NCBI RefSeq assembly: GCF_040270295.1
Contig: NZ_JBELOE010000200.1
Source: Catenovulum sediminis
GTDB taxonomy: Bacteria > Pseudomonadota > Gammaproteobacteria > Enterobacterales > Alteromonadaceae
Strand: one strand, 5' to 3'
Length of the DNA stretch: 64,000 bases
In this document: positions 42,249 through 51,981 of the stretch, piece by piece
Position numbering within the stretch: position 1 is the first letter of the stretch
How the letters are laid out: every line of letters begins with the position of its first letter
Position numbers and translations under genes: made by a program
Notes under the pieces: model-generated
The model's database searches: none
What the model was told of the DNA's origin: nothing
What the model saw: only the letters and a program-made list of their open reading frames with translations

Positions 42249-43281
42249 TCAAGAAGTCGCAAATACATCAGAAGAATATGATATCTCCCGTTTAGACGGG
42301 ATAGAAAAAGCAGCGGTTCTATTGTTAAGTTTATCCGAAGAAGACGCAGCGCAAATTTTAAAACACCTTGAGCCAAAAGAAGTGCAAAAGGTTGGTATGG
42401 CGATGGCCTCTCTTGACGATTTTAGTCAGGGCAAAATAACGGCTATCCATAAATTATTTATCGATGAAATACAAAGATTCAGCACCATAGGCTTCCAGAG
42501 CCAAGAATTTGTCAGAAAAGCCCTAACGGCCGCATTGGGCGAAGATAAAGCGGGCAACCTGATCGAACAAATTATTATGGGTAGTGGTGCCAAAGGTTTA
42601 GATTCACTCAAGTGGATGGATTCTAAACAGGTGGCAAACATTATCCGAAATGAGCACCCGCAGATTCAAACTATCGTATTGGCTTATTTAGAGCCAGAGC
42701 AGTCGGCGGAAATCATGAGTCAATTCTCTGAAAAAGTGCGATTAGACCTAATGATGCGTATTGCAAATTTAGAAGAAGTTCAGCCAGCCGCATTGCAAGA
42801 ATTGAACGAAATAATGGAGAAACAGTTCGCAGGTCAAGCGGGTGCGCAAGCTGCGAAAATGGGCGGCTTAAAAGCAGCTGCCGATATCATGAACTACCTA
42901 GATACCAACATTGAAGGCCAGTTGATGGATTCAATCCGTGAACATGACGAAGAAATGAGTCAGCAAATCCAGGATCTAATGTTTGTCTTTGATAACTTAG
43001 CCGATGTAGATGACAAGGGTATTCAGGCGATCCTGCGTGAAGTACAACAAGATGTGCTGATGCGAGCCATAAAAGGTGCAGATGAGAGCTTAAAAGAGAA
43101 AATTCTGGGCAATATGTCAAAACGCGCGGCCGAAATGTTGGCAGATGATTTAGAAGCTATGGGCCCCATTCGAATCAGTGAAGTAGAAGCAGCACAAAAA
43201 GAAGTGTTGTCTATTGCCCGCAGGTTGGCGGACGCAGGTGAAGTGATGCTTGGCGGCGGTGGCGGCGAAGAGTTCTTATAG
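42241..43281 (+). CDS. fliG: Flagellar motor switch protein FliG
   Basis: 346 residues with the three armadillo-like FliG domains: GIEKAAVLLLSLSEEDAAQILK at the N terminus, the EHPQ motif in IIRNEHPQIQTIVLAYL near 125, and the C-terminal torque helix region (IQDLMFVFDNLADVDDKGIQAIL). It converts stator force into rotation and sets the switch with FliM and FliN. It is full length, with an unusual Gly-rich tail (GGGGGEEFL). Confidence 0.96.
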   Translation: MPDQEVANTSEEYDISRLDGIEKAAVLLLSLSEEDAAQILKHLEPKEVQKVGMAMASLDDFSQGKITAIHKLFIDEIQRFSTIGFQSQEFVRKALTAALGEDKAGNLIEQIIMGSGAKGLDSLKWMDSKQVANIIRNEHPQIQTIVLAYLEPEQSAEIMSQFSEKVRLDLMMRIANLEEVQPAALQELNEIMEKQFAGQAGAQAAKMGGLKAAADIMNYLDTNIEGQLMDSIREHDEEMSQQIQDLMFVFDNLADVDDKGIQAILREVQQDVLMRAIKGADESLKEKILGNMSKRAAEMLADDLEAMGPIRISEVEAAQKEVLSIARRLADAGEVMLGGGGGEEFL

Positions 43282-43293
43282 GTATTAAACTAA

Positions 43294-44085
43294 ATGGTAG
43301 ATGATTTTAAATTTCGTAAATCAATTCGCAGTGATGATGAAATACTCAAAGAATTGAAAACATGGAATATCCCAATTGTTGAATCAGAAGCCAACAATAA
43401 AGCGGATGATTACACGAATGCACTGGGTAAACCTGAAGGTTGGACATATGAAGAGCCAGAGCCAGAACCGGAGGCGCCCAAACCATTAACCATAGAAGAA
43501 CTCGAAGCCATTAGGCAAGCCGCATACGAAGAAGGGTTTGCCGAGGGTAAAGAAGAAGGTTTTGTAAAAGGCGAAGCTGAAGGAAAAGAACAAGGCTATC
43601 AAGCTGGCTTTGAAGCCGGTAAAGAAGCTGGCCATCAGGAAGGTTTGGAAAGTGGTACAAGTATCATGGAAGAGAAAGCGGATATCTGGAATCAACTGAT
43701 TCAACAGTTAGACAATCCACTGCAAAAGATGGATGAAAACGTAGAAAAAGAACTATTACAGCTTGCGGTCGCACTTGCCAAAGCGGTCATTAATACTGAA
43801 CTACAAACTAACGACAGTATTATTTTACAAAGCATCAAACAAGCGGTAGAAAAACTACCGTTTAATACCAAACAATGCCAAATATTTGTCAATCCAGAAG
43901 ATTATGAAACCGTGATTAACCAATATACAACAGCTGAAATCGAACGCAGAAATTGGCATGTTTCGGCCGATCCAAATATTTCACGTGGCAGTGTTGAAAT
44001 ACAAACAGAGCTCACCAGTATCACCTATACCATCGAAGACAGGGTACGCGAAGTATTTGCTCAACTAGAAGATCAAACTGGCTAG
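43294..44085 (+). CDS. fliH: Flagellar assembly protein FliH
   Basis: 263 residues. The diagnostic GxxxG repeat runs from about residue 76 to 125 (EEGFAEGKEEGFVKGE, then AGFEAGKEAGHQEGLESG), forming the elongated helix pair that binds FliI and FliN. The N terminus is acidic with Pro/Glu repeats, and the C-terminal V/A-ATPase stalk-like domain follows (LAVALAKAVINTEL). It regulates the export ATPase FliI, encoded next. Confidence 0.93.
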   Translation: MVDDFKFRKSIRSDDEILKELKTWNIPIVESEANNKADDYTNALGKPEGWTYEEPEPEPEAPKPLTIEELEAIRQAAYEEGFAEGKEEGFVKGEAEGKEQGYQAGFEAGKEAGHQEGLESGTSIMEEKADIWNQLIQQLDNPLQKMDENVEKELLQLAVALAKAVINTELQTNDSIILQSIKQAVEKLPFNTKQCQIFVNPEDYETVINQYTTAEIERRNWHVSADPNISRGSVEIQTELTSITYTIEDRVREVFAQLEDQTG

Positions 44086-44156
44086 GCAATTGCAACTGTA
44101 TTGGTTAATAGTCAAATTACTGGGAATAAGTCATTTAATTGACGGTGGCATCAAGT

Positions 44157-45488
44157 ATGGCATTAGCGCTTAGTGAAAAAATTAACAGCTACCAAAAATT
44201 AGTCGGGCAAAGTAAGCCTAAAGTGGCCGGGCGTCTAACGCGGGTTATTGGATTAACGTTAGAGGCGGTAGGGTGTCAGGCAGCGGTCGGCAGCCATTGC
44301 AAAGTGGAAACCGATTCGGGTTATATCGATGCTGAGGTGGTTGGTTTTGAAGGCGAAAAAATTTATCTGATGCCAAGTGAAGAAGTCACCGGTATATTAC
44401 CCGGCGCGAAAGTAATCCCCGCGAGTATCCAGCAAAAAATTACTTTTAGCATGTCATTATTGGGCCGTGTGTTAGATGCACGCGGTCAGCCCATTGACGG
44501 TTTAGGACGTATTTCCGATGCAAACGAACCTTCATATCAAAGTAAAAAGCTGAATCCGCTGAATCGAAAACCCATTAAACAACCGCTTGATGTTGGTATA
44601 AAAGCCATCAATTCTATATTGACTGTGGGCATGGGCCAGCGTATCGGTTTGTTTGCCGGTTCTGGTGTGGGTAAAAGTGTGCTGCTTGGCATGATGACTC
44701 GCGGTACGGCAGCCGATGTGATTGTTGTTGGATTAATTGGTGAACGTGGCCGGGAAGTAAAAGAATTTATTGATGAAATTTTAGGAGAGGAAGGCCGGCA
44801 GCGCGCTGTTGTAATTGCTGCGCCAGCTGATAACGCGCCATTGATGCGTTTAAAAGGATGTGAAACGGCTTTGTCTGTTGCTGAATATTTTCGTGATCAA
44901 GGTTTAAATGTTTTGTTGCTGGTAGATTCAATTACCCGCTACGCACAGGCTCAGCGGGAAATTGCCCTTGCCGTTGGCGAACCACCTGCAACAAAAGGTT
45001 ACCCACCTTCCGTTTTTGCTAAACTACCTGCATTGGTTGAAAGAGCGGGTAATGGGGGGGACGGGCAAGGTTCTATCACGGCATTTTTTACCGTGTTATC
45101 AGAAGGTGATGATATGCAAGATCCAATCGCGGATGCATCACGTGCAATTTTAGATGGCCACATCGTGCTATCCCGTGATTTGGCTGATCAAGGACACTAT
45201 CCAGCGATTGATATTGCAAAATCTATTAGTCGGGTGATGCCTGCTGTGACCAGCGAAGAGCATCAAATGCAGGCGCGTATTGTTAAGCAACTCTATTCCA
45301 GTTATCAAAACAGCAAAGACTTAATTTCAATTGGCGCATATACCAAAGGGAGTGATGCAATCGTTGATGCGGCAATCAAACTCAAGCCTAAAATGGATAA
45401 GTTTTTACAACAGGGTATGAGTGACGTCATTAATTATGATGATTGTTTAAATTTATTGGCATCTGTTACCAGTTCGATGAGGGCCTAA
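44157..45488 (+). CDS. fliI: Flagellum-specific export ATPase FliI
   Basis: About 443 residues from the ATG at 44157; an in-frame TTG (44139) or GTG (44145) could add up to six residues. I prefer the ATG because GGTGG lies 8 bases before it. It is an F1-beta-like ATPase: Walker A GLFAGSGVGKSVLL, Walker B VLLLVDSITRYAQA, and the RGREVKEFIDEILG segment. It energises unfolding and entry of export substrates. A seven-G run encodes the Gly-Gly of AGNGGDGQGS. Confidence 0.95.
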   Translation: MALALSEKINSYQKLVGQSKPKVAGRLTRVIGLTLEAVGCQAAVGSHCKVETDSGYIDAEVVGFEGEKIYLMPSEEVTGILPGAKVIPASIQQKITFSMSLLGRVLDARGQPIDGLGRISDANEPSYQSKKLNPLNRKPIKQPLDVGIKAINSILTVGMGQRIGLFAGSGVGKSVLLGMMTRGTAADVIVVGLIGERGREVKEFIDEILGEEGRQRAVVIAAPADNAPLMRLKGCETALSVAEYFRDQGLNVLLLVDSITRYAQAQREIALAVGEPPATKGYPPSVFAKLPALVERAGNGGDGQGSITAFFTVLSEGDDMQDPIADASRAILDGHIVLSRDLADQGHYPAIDIAKSISRVMPAVTSEEHQMQARIVKQLYSSYQNSKDLISIGAYTKGSDAIVDAAIKLKPKMDKFLQQGMSDVINYDDCLNLLASVTSSMRA

Positions 45489-45491
45489 CCA

Positions 45492-45932
45492 ATGAATAAA
45501 CAATTAATGTTAGTGGCTGATATTGAGAAGAAAAAAGAAGATCAACTGGCACAAAAATATGCACAAGCAACTCAAGATCTAACGCAGCAGCATGAAAAGT
45601 TAGCTGGTCTAGAAAAATATCAGCGTGATTATATGAATACGGTTATTGAATCGGGTAAACAGGGATTAAGCAGTTCGGGCTTTCAGCGGTTGCAGAGTTT
45701 TATCACCCAGTTAGATAAAGCCTGTCATCAACAAAGAGATAATATCCAGAAAGCTGAGAAAGTGGTTGACCAGCGAAGAGCACTTTGGCTGCAACAACAG
45801 AGAAAGCGTAAGTCGATTGAAACTGTGATTGAGAGACAGCGCAAGATAGAACAACTCAGACTTGATCGTGAAGAGCAAAAAATGTTTGACGAATATGCAA
45901 CGAATCAAGCGACCCGAAGACTGCAAGGTTAG
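45492..45932 (+). CDS. fliJ: Flagellar export chaperone FliJ
   Basis: 146 residues, almost wholly predicted coiled coil, rich in Gln, Lys, Glu and Arg (KKKEDQLAQKYAQATQDL, QRKRKSIETVIERQRKIEQLRLD). It starts three bases after fliI. Position, length and composition identify FliJ, the stalk of the export ATPase and chaperone-cycling factor. Confidence 0.9.
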   Translation: MNKQLMLVADIEKKKEDQLAQKYAQATQDLTQQHEKLAGLEKYQRDYMNTVIESGKQGLSSSGFQRLQSFITQLDKACHQQRDNIQKAEKVVDQRRALWLQQQRKRKSIETVIERQRKIEQLRLDREEQKMFDEYATNQATRRLQG

Positions 45933-45948
45933 TCCGCATCGTATAAAG

Positions 45949-46067
45949 ATCAGTTGGTATAAATATTGAATTAAACAACAAGAGCAAAATAAAAAACGAA
46001 CAACCATCGGATAGTCTGACACATTTTAAATGTGAAAACAATCCATATTAATCGCTAACCAACTGAT
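45949..46067. other. fliJ-fliK gap with a separated inverted repeat
   Basis: The 193-base gap holds ATCAGTTGG (45949-45957) and its exact complement CCAACTGAT (46059-46067), 101 bases apart, plus a small ACATTTTAAATGT palindrome near 46020. No T-run marks a terminator and no clear promoter was recognised. Confidence 0.35.
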
Positions 46068-46125
46068 ATGTATATATTTAGTAAAATGGGTTAGCAAGGT
46101 CTCATTCATGTTTGGGAAATGACTT

Positions 46126-48690
46126 ATGCAGTATATTGCCAATATTCCGTCAAATATTGCCGCCAATGTTACGATAGAACAAAAGAGAACAGCGGCCGAG
46201 CAAACTAAAAAAGCAACTCAAAGCACTGACAAAGGCTTTGAAGCATATATTTATCAGCAGCATGAAAAAAACCTTCGTCAAAATGAAACTCAGAACCGTA
46301 AACCGCAAAACACTGAGAAAACAGTTGAGCCTAGCGCCTCGCAATTAAAATCAAACAATGAAAATAGCGCTGCGAGAAAAGCGGATAATCAGACTCAGGC
46401 TACTAAATCGCAACAGATTGACGCGGGAGCAGTGAACTCTGAAAAGACAGATAAAACAGCAACGCGAAAGCAACCGCAGAATGATGTTAATGATGCTAAA
46501 AGCGATACCAAGGGCATTGATAAAGAGAGCAATACAAAAGAAAGTCATACACGAGAAAGCAGTCTCAAGGAAAACACGCTTAAAGAAAACAGAGCTCTAG
46601 AAAACAGTGTTAAAGAAAACAGCTTAGAACAAAGCCTTTCAACTGACCGTCATATTAAAAATGATGCGAAAGTTCAGGGCATGGATACTAGATTGATTCA
46701 CAGTGATGTTAAGAAAACTGCCGAAGCGGTAGCCACTGCCGCCGGACAAAAACAGGTTAATGACGGACAAAAAAGTGAAGAAAGCTTCGATTTATTAAGC
46801 TTTCTGAATAAATCAAACAGTGCCAAGGTGAGCTCTAGTAAATCTGCTGAAAAGCCATTGGCAAATGAAGACAAAAACAGTTTAGATAAAGTCGATCTAT
46901 CCACTAAAGCACAAAGCCCAGCAAAAGAGGGCAAGTTAGGCGCGGATGATATCTTGCAGCAAGTTTTAATCAACCCTGATGCGACTCAAAAAAATGCGTC
47001 TACAGCGGCTAAAGAAGAGAGTCTTGGTGGTAAAACTGGCGTTGAATCATTGTCAAATCGTCAAATAAAAGAAGGCATGTCGCCAAAACCCCAAAATGGT
47101 CTGGACGATCTATTGGGTAAGGGGCCGTTAAAAAGTGAACTCAACACGCAAAAAGAAAATAACGGTGCTGTAGCGGGTAACCCAGATAAAGCGCTCGCTG
47201 GTGGGAAAGCAAACACTGCTGCGATACAAACCCAAGCCGGCGAGGTCAAAGCAAAGGGACAGACTTTGATTGATGGAAAAGCGGTCAATGCTGAGCTTGC
47301 TGCAAACGAAAAAGTGAACTCTGCAGCAGTTGCAGATGTTGCTAAAGATGCAGGTGAAAAAGACCAAGCAGCTTTAAATGCCAATGCAACGCACAAACAG
47401 ATATCAGAAAAATCTCAGCAAATAGCAGAAAATGGTTTAGCAAAAGCCAGCGAATCTAAGACTAATAAAAAGATCTCTGATGAATTGATGAATCAGACCG
47501 GTGTAAATCAAACAAGCCTAACAGCTGAATCTAAAAAAGCTTCGGCCGTGGAGGCTGAAAAACCAGTCAGTACCCAACCACTGGTAGATAAACGCGTTAA
47601 TAGTCAAACAGGTACGCAGCACAGTCTGACTGAAAAAGCCGACCTTGGCGCCGTCGAAAAAAGTCTGGTTGAAGGTATAACAAATGATAAAGGTAGCCCA
47701 AAAGGTAGCCAAGAGGCAGCCCGTTCAACAACTGCAATAAAAGAGACAGCTGCAATAAAAGAAACAACTGCGGACAAAAATAAATCGGCTGCTGCTACTT
47801 CACCTGATGTAGACAAGACGGTAGCAACGGCCTTTGCTTCAGCTGAATTCCAAGCGGAAAGTATCGTATCAGAACAACCAGCGGCAGATGGTAAACAAGA
47901 AGTACAAAATAAATATAGTGGGAATGATAAAACATTATTGACCACCAAAAACAATGAAGGCTCAGACAAAACAGTCGTCAGTAAATTTGCGGAAAGTCAG
48001 AAGCTGAACAAAAGTGAAACAGACGCACAGCAGGAACACGTAAAGCCGTTGGAAACTGAATCTATCATAGGAGAGCAGGTTTTAGGTGAGCAACTACATG
48101 CAGAAGTTACACAAAAGGTGAATGAGCAAAAAGCGGCAGCAGACACTCGGGTACAAAATACACAATTTACTCATCAGCAAGTTCAGCACAAACAAGAAAG
48201 TATTCAGGCTGAAAAAGTAGCAGACAAACAGAACCAGATGACTCAGCTAAAAGAGCAAATACAGCTACATAAACCTGAAGGTGCGACAGCTTTAAATGAT
48301 GCTGTAAAATATATGATGAACGGACGCATTCAAGCCGCTGAAATTCGGCTGGACCCGCCAGAATTGGGTAGTATGCAAATTAAAATATCATTAAATGGTG
48401 ATCAAGCCAGTGTCAGTATGCTTGTACAAAACCCGCAAGCAAAAGAAATGTTAGAGCAAACCATGCCGAAGCTTAAAGAAATGTTAGAGCAGCAAGGTTT
48501 ACAAATGGGTGAGGCGAATGTTTCACAAAAACAGGAAGGTAAAGAGCAAAATGCATCGCAATCTGGTAACGGCGGAGCAGGTGGAAACGGTCAAGGGAAT
48601 GGAGATGCAGATGAAAGTGGGGATGAACAGCTTGTTGGAGAACAGAAAATCACCAATGGGCATTTGGGCGCAGTAGACTATTATGCATAA
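46126..48690 (+). CDS. fliK: Flagellar hook-length control protein FliK, unusually long
   Basis: 854 residues, roughly twice the size of enterobacterial FliK. The first 720 residues are low-complexity, rich in Lys, Glu, Ala, Asn and Ser, with degenerate repeats such as KESxTxES/LKEN near 132-170 and AIKET near 540. The C-terminal Flg_hook domain is intact (RIQAAEIRLDPPELGSMQIK near 735-755, then SMLVQNPQAKEMLEQTMPKLKEML). FliK measures the hook and switches export to filament proteins. The last 40 residues are Gly/Asn-rich. Confidence 0.92.
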   Translation: MQYIANIPSNIAANVTIEQKRTAAEQTKKATQSTDKGFEAYIYQQHEKNLRQNETQNRKPQNTEKTVEPSASQLKSNNENSAARKADNQTQATKSQQIDAGAVNSEKTDKTATRKQPQNDVNDAKSDTKGIDKESNTKESHTRESSLKENTLKENRALENSVKENSLEQSLSTDRHIKNDAKVQGMDTRLIHSDVKKTAEAVATAAGQKQVNDGQKSEESFDLLSFLNKSNSAKVSSSKSAEKPLANEDKNSLDKVDLSTKAQSPAKEGKLGADDILQQVLINPDATQKNASTAAKEESLGGKTGVESLSNRQIKEGMSPKPQNGLDDLLGKGPLKSELNTQKENNGAVAGNPDKALAGGKANTAAIQTQAGEVKAKGQTLIDGKAVNAELAANEKVNSAAVADVAKDAGEKDQAALNANATHKQISEKSQQIAENGLAKASESKTNKKISDELMNQTGVNQTSLTAESKKASAVEAEKPVSTQPLVDKRVNSQTGTQHSLTEKADLGAVEKSLVEGITNDKGSPKGSQEAARSTTAIKETAAIKETTADKNKSAAATSPDVDKTVATAFASAEFQAESIVSEQPAADGKQEVQNKYSGNDKTLLTTKNNEGSDKTVVSKFAESQKLNKSETDAQQEHVKPLETESIIGEQVLGEQLHAEVTQKVNEQKAAADTRVQNTQFTHQQVQHKQESIQAEKVADKQNQMTQLKEQIQLHKPEGATALNDAVKYMMNGRIQAAEIRLDPPELGSMQIKISLNGDQASVSMLVQNPQAKEMLEQTMPKLKEMLEQQGLQMGEANVSQKQEGKEQNASQSGNGGAGGNGQGNGDADESGDEQLVGEQKITNGHLGAVDYYA

Positions 48691-48773
48691 AAGCATTACG
48701 GTAGCGGCAAAATCCGTTAAACTTACAAAAATTGATATAAATACCTTTTTGCTTTTTTGATTGGAGATAAAAA

Positions 48774-49313
48774 ATGGCCGCAGAACAAGAAGAATTGCAG
48801 GTAGAAGAAGCCGGTGGTGGCAAGAAAAAACTGATTATCATTATTGTAGCCGTAGTACTGGTATTGGTATTAGGCGGTGTCGGTTATTTTATGTTTATGG
48901 GCGGAGACGATTCTGCAGAGGCTGAAGTTTCATTAGATGAAGCGCCAGCGGCAGCTAACAATGCTTCTGGTGGGGGCGGCAATGTCGAGATTGGTGATGC
49001 CGTGTATGTCGCAATGCCTCGTCCGTTTGTATTCAATGTACCTGGCGCCGATCGAGATCGTTTAGTGCAAATCAAGGTTCAACTATTAGTACGCGGCTCG
49101 CAAAACGAAGAGACAGCTAAAAAACATATTCCTTTGATTGAAGGGACATTGTTAAGGGTATTTAGTGGCACCAGTGCAGATTCATTAGGCACCAGTGCAG
49201 GCAAAGAAGCATTAAAAACCAGTTCGTTAAAAGCAGTACAAGATGAACTATTGAGTATTGCAGGTAGACCTGTAATCGAAAAAGTACTTTTTACCGGTTT
49301 TGTAATGCAGTAA
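48774..49313 (+). CDS. fliL: Flagellar basal body-associated protein FliL
   Basis: 179 residues. A short cytoplasmic acidic tail, one membrane segment at about 19-42 (KKLIIIIVAVVLVLVLGG), an Ala/Gly-rich linker, then the stomatin-like FliL domain (YVAMPRPFVFNVPGADRDR, VQIKVQLLVRG). It supports stator function. A GGAG ribosome-binding site precedes the ATG. Confidence 0.93.
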   Translation: MAAEQEELQVEEAGGGKKKLIIIIVAVVLVLVLGGVGYFMFMGGDDSAEAEVSLDEAPAAANNASGGGGNVEIGDAVYVAMPRPFVFNVPGADRDRLVQIKVQLLVRGSQNEETAKKHIPLIEGTLLRVFSGTSADSLGTSAGKEALKTSSLKAVQDELLSIAGRPVIEKVLFTGFVMQ

Positions 49314-49329
49314 TAGAAACGGCTGAAAC

Positions 49330-50403
49330 ATGACAGATTTATTATCTCAAGACGAAATTGACGCGCTACTTCACGGGGTAGATGACGTTGAAGAAGAGGA
49401 CGTTGAAGAAAGCGCCAGCCGTTCAGGCAGTGCAGTGTCAATGGCGTCTGAGTATGACTTTTCATCGCAAGACAGAATTGTTCGTGGGCGAATGCCTACC
49501 CTTGAAATTGTAAACGAGCGATTTGCCCGTCACATGCGTATCAGTTTATTTAATATGATGCGCCGCACCGCTGAAGTGTCAATCAACGGTGTACAAATGA
49601 TTAAATTTGGTGAGTACATACATACCTTGTTTGTCCCGACAAGCTTGAATATGGTGAGGTTTAGACCGTTAAAAGGAACCGGTTTGATCACCATGGAAGC
49701 TAGGTTGGTCTTTATACTGGTTGATAACTTTTTTGGTGGTGATGGACGTTATCATGCAAAAATAGAAGGTCGTGAGTTTACCCCAACAGAGCGCCGTATT
49801 ATTCAAATGTTGCTCAAGCTGGTTTTTGAAGATTACAAAGAAGCATGGGCACCCGTTATGGATGTGTCATTTGAGTATCTGGATTCTGAAGTAAACCCTG
49901 CGATGGCCAATATTGTTAGCCCAACTGAAGTCGTGGTTATCAGTTCTTTTCATATAGAACTGGACGGTGGCGGGGGCGACTTCCACATCTGTCTGCCATA
50001 TTCTATGTTAGAGCCGATACGTGAATTATTGGATGCAGGCGTACAAAGTGACAAGGAAGATACAGACTTAAGATGGAGTAAAGCACTTCGCGATGAAATT
50101 ATGGATGTTGAAGTGAATATCATGGCTAAACTGCTTGAATTTGAATTGTCGCTTGAGCAAATTATGGAGTTGCAAGCCGGAGACGTTATACCCGTTGAAA
50201 TGCCGGAACATCTGACTGTTTTTGTCGAAGACTTACCTACTTATCGCGCTAAAATGGGGCGTTCTAAAGATAACTTAGCCATAAAAGTCATAGAAAAAAT
50301 TAAACGTCCGGCGTCCGTTAAATCTGAATTGCAGATGGTGACTCGTGGCGGCCGAAGAATTGACGCTGAAGCAGAGTTGAGAGAACTAGAAGATTTTGAT
50401 TAA
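49330..50403 (+). CDS. fliM: Flagellar motor switch protein FliM
   Basis: 357 residues. The N-terminal CheY-P docking peptide LLSQDEIDALLHG is present, followed by the CheC-like middle domain (LPTLEIVNERFARHMRISLFNMMRRTAEVS-type region) and the C-terminal SpoA domain near 260-330 (LELSLEQIMELQAGDVIPVEMPE). It couples chemotaxis signalling to motor direction. Confidence 0.96.
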   Translation: MTDLLSQDEIDALLHGVDDVEEEDVEESASRSGSAVSMASEYDFSSQDRIVRGRMPTLEIVNERFARHMRISLFNMMRRTAEVSINGVQMIKFGEYIHTLFVPTSLNMVRFRPLKGTGLITMEARLVFILVDNFFGGDGRYHAKIEGREFTPTERRIIQMLLKLVFEDYKEAWAPVMDVSFEYLDSEVNPAMANIVSPTEVVVISSFHIELDGGGGDFHICLPYSMLEPIRELLDAGVQSDKEDTDLRWSKALRDEIMDVEVNIMAKLLEFELSLEQIMELQAGDVIPVEMPEHLTVFVEDLPTYRAKMGRSKDNLAIKVIEKIKRPASVKSELQMVTRGGRRIDAEAELRELEDFD

Positions 50404-50441
50404 TCGTTGTTGTGAAATGATTATAGAGAAGAGTGTAAATT

Positions 50442-50843
50442 ATGAGTGATGATATGGACGATTGGGCAGCAGCAATGGCTGAGCAAGCCGAAGCTGAAGG
50501 TGCCGAAAACCCAGCCGATGAAGCACAAGTTGCAGAGCTCGAAGAGCTGACTGACGAAAAACCGCAGATCACAGCTGAAGAAAAGCGTAAATTAGATACG
50601 ATTTTAGATATTCCGGTAACCATAGCGATGGAAGTTGGGCGGAGTAAGATCAGTATCCGTAATTTATTGCAATTGAATCAAGGCTCAGTGGTAGAATTAG
50701 ACCGAGTCGCGGGTGAGCCATTAGATGTATTGGTAAATGGTACGCTTATCGCGCATGGTGAAGTGGTTGTTGTGAATGATAAATTTGGTATTCGATTGAC
50801 TGATGTTATCAGCCAAATTGAACGTATCAAGAAACTTAAATAA
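50442..50843 (+). CDS. fliN: Flagellar motor switch protein FliN
   Basis: 133 residues. An acidic Ala/Glu-rich N terminus is followed by the SpoA domain (LDIPVTIAMEVGRSKISIRNLLQLNQGSVVELD), full length for FliN. It forms the lower C ring with FliM and docks FliH. Its stop overlaps the fliO start by one base. Confidence 0.95.
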   Translation: MSDDMDDWAAAMAEQAEAEGAENPADEAQVAELEELTDEKPQITAEEKRKLDTILDIPVTIAMEVGRSKISIRNLLQLNQGSVVELDRVAGEPLDVLVNGTLIAHGEVVVVNDKFGIRLTDVISQIERIKKLK

Positions 50844-51232
50844 TGGCACGTTTAAGTATGTTAGCACTGTGCATGCTGTGCTTAAGCACAAGTGCATTGG
50901 CTGAATCAGCATCTATTACTTCATCGATTACCAGCTTATTACTGGCTTTGGTTTTTACTATTGCAGTTATATTTGCACTTGCAGCAGTGGCAAAGAAAAC
51001 CAATATAGGTCAGATGCGAGCCGGTGCACTAAAAATAGTGGCTGTGCTACCCATCTCAAATCGTGAAAAACTCATCTTGCTGGATGCAGGGGAAAGTCAA
51101 TTGTTGTTAGGGGTAACGGCAAATTCGATCAATTTACTAAAAGAATTTTCGCCACCACTGGATGTAAAACAAGCTGATTTTAAACAAACACTTGCCGGCT
51201 TTATGCAAAAGAAAACAACTCATGAATCGTAA
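50843..51232 (+). CDS. fliO: Flagellar biosynthesis protein FliO
   Basis: 129 residues. A signal-like hydrophobic start (LSMLALCMLCLSTSALAES) and one membrane segment (LLLALVFTIAVIFALAAVA) are followed by the cytoplasmic FliO domain (LKIVAVLPISNREKLILLDAGESQLLLGV). It helps assemble the FliP core of the export gate. It overlaps fliP by 11 bases. Confidence 0.9.
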   Translation: MARLSMLALCMLCLSTSALAESASITSSITSLLLALVFTIAVIFALAAVAKKTNIGQMRAGALKIVAVLPISNREKLILLDAGESQLLLGVTANSINLLKEFSPPLDVKQADFKQTLAGFMQKKTTHES

Positions 51233-51965
51233 TTGGTTACTGTTACTTTTATATTTTTTTACACCTTTGGTTGCGGCCGACGCGGGTATCCCGGCACTGA
51301 CTGTTTCTGATAACCCAGAAGGTGGGCAGGATTATACCGTAACCCTTCAAGTTCTCGCATTGATGACGATGCTGAGCTTTTTGCCCGCAATATTGGTGAT
51401 GATGACGTCGTTTACGCGAATTGTAATTGTGTTGGGTATTTTACGTCAGGCTATTGGTTTACAACAATCACCGTCAAATCAGGTGTTGGTTGGGCTCGCA
51501 CTGTTTTTAACTTTTTTTATCATGGCACCCGTATTTGAAGAGATAAATGACACAGCAATTCAGCCCTACATTAACGAAGAGATGACGGCGCGAGATGCGT
51601 TTGATGTCGCACAAGAGCCGATGAAAGCGTTTATGTTGCAACAAACCCGGGTTAAAGACATCGCGACTTTTGCTGAAATAGCGGGCTTTGAAACCTTAGA
51701 TGGGCCAGAAGATGTTCCGATGCGCGTTTTGATCCCGGCATTTGTCACATCTGAGCTAAAAACGGCATTTCAAATTGGTTTTATGTTATTTATCCCTTTT
51801 TTGATACTCGATCTGGTTGTTGCTTCAGTTTTAATGGCGATGGGTATGATGATGTTGTCTCCCATGATGGTTTCACTGCCGTTTAAACTCATGTTATTTG
51901 TCTTAGTCGATGGCTGGAATTTAACTATGGGCACACTGGCAACCAGCTTTGGAGTTGGCACCTAG
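51222..51965 (+). CDS. fliP: Flagellar export gate protein FliP
   Basis: About 247 residues from the ATG at 51222; the frame is open from a TTG at 51192 inside fliO, but the ATG gives a proper signal peptide (NWLLLLLYFFTPLVAADA). Four membrane segments and the FliP signatures MTSFTRIVIVLGILRQAIGLQQ-type region and FMLFIPFLILDLVVASVLMAMGMMM-type region are evident. It forms the core pore of the type III export gate. Confidence 0.95.
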   Translation: MNRNWLLLLLYFFTPLVAADAGIPALTVSDNPEGGQDYTVTLQVLALMTMLSFLPAILVMMTSFTRIVIVLGILRQAIGLQQSPSNQVLVGLALFLTFFIMAPVFEEINDTAIQPYINEEMTARDAFDVAQEPMKAFMLQQTRVKDIATFAEIAGFETLDGPEDVPMRVLIPAFVTSELKTAFQIGFMLFIPFLILDLVVASVLMAMGMMMLSPMMVSLPFKLMLFVLVDGWNLTMGTLATSFGVGT

Positions 51966-51981
51966 CTCACGCGGAGGATGT

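Noticed and set aside
41568..45060. G7 runs in fliF and fliI as phase-variation tracts
   Set aside because: Seven G is short for slippage, both genes are essential for motility, and the runs fall on Gly-Gly codons as elsewhere in this genome.
46150..47969. Several long open frames on the opposite strand of fliK
   Set aside because: They are shadows of the biased, repeat-rich fliK codons; no start signals or recognisable proteins.
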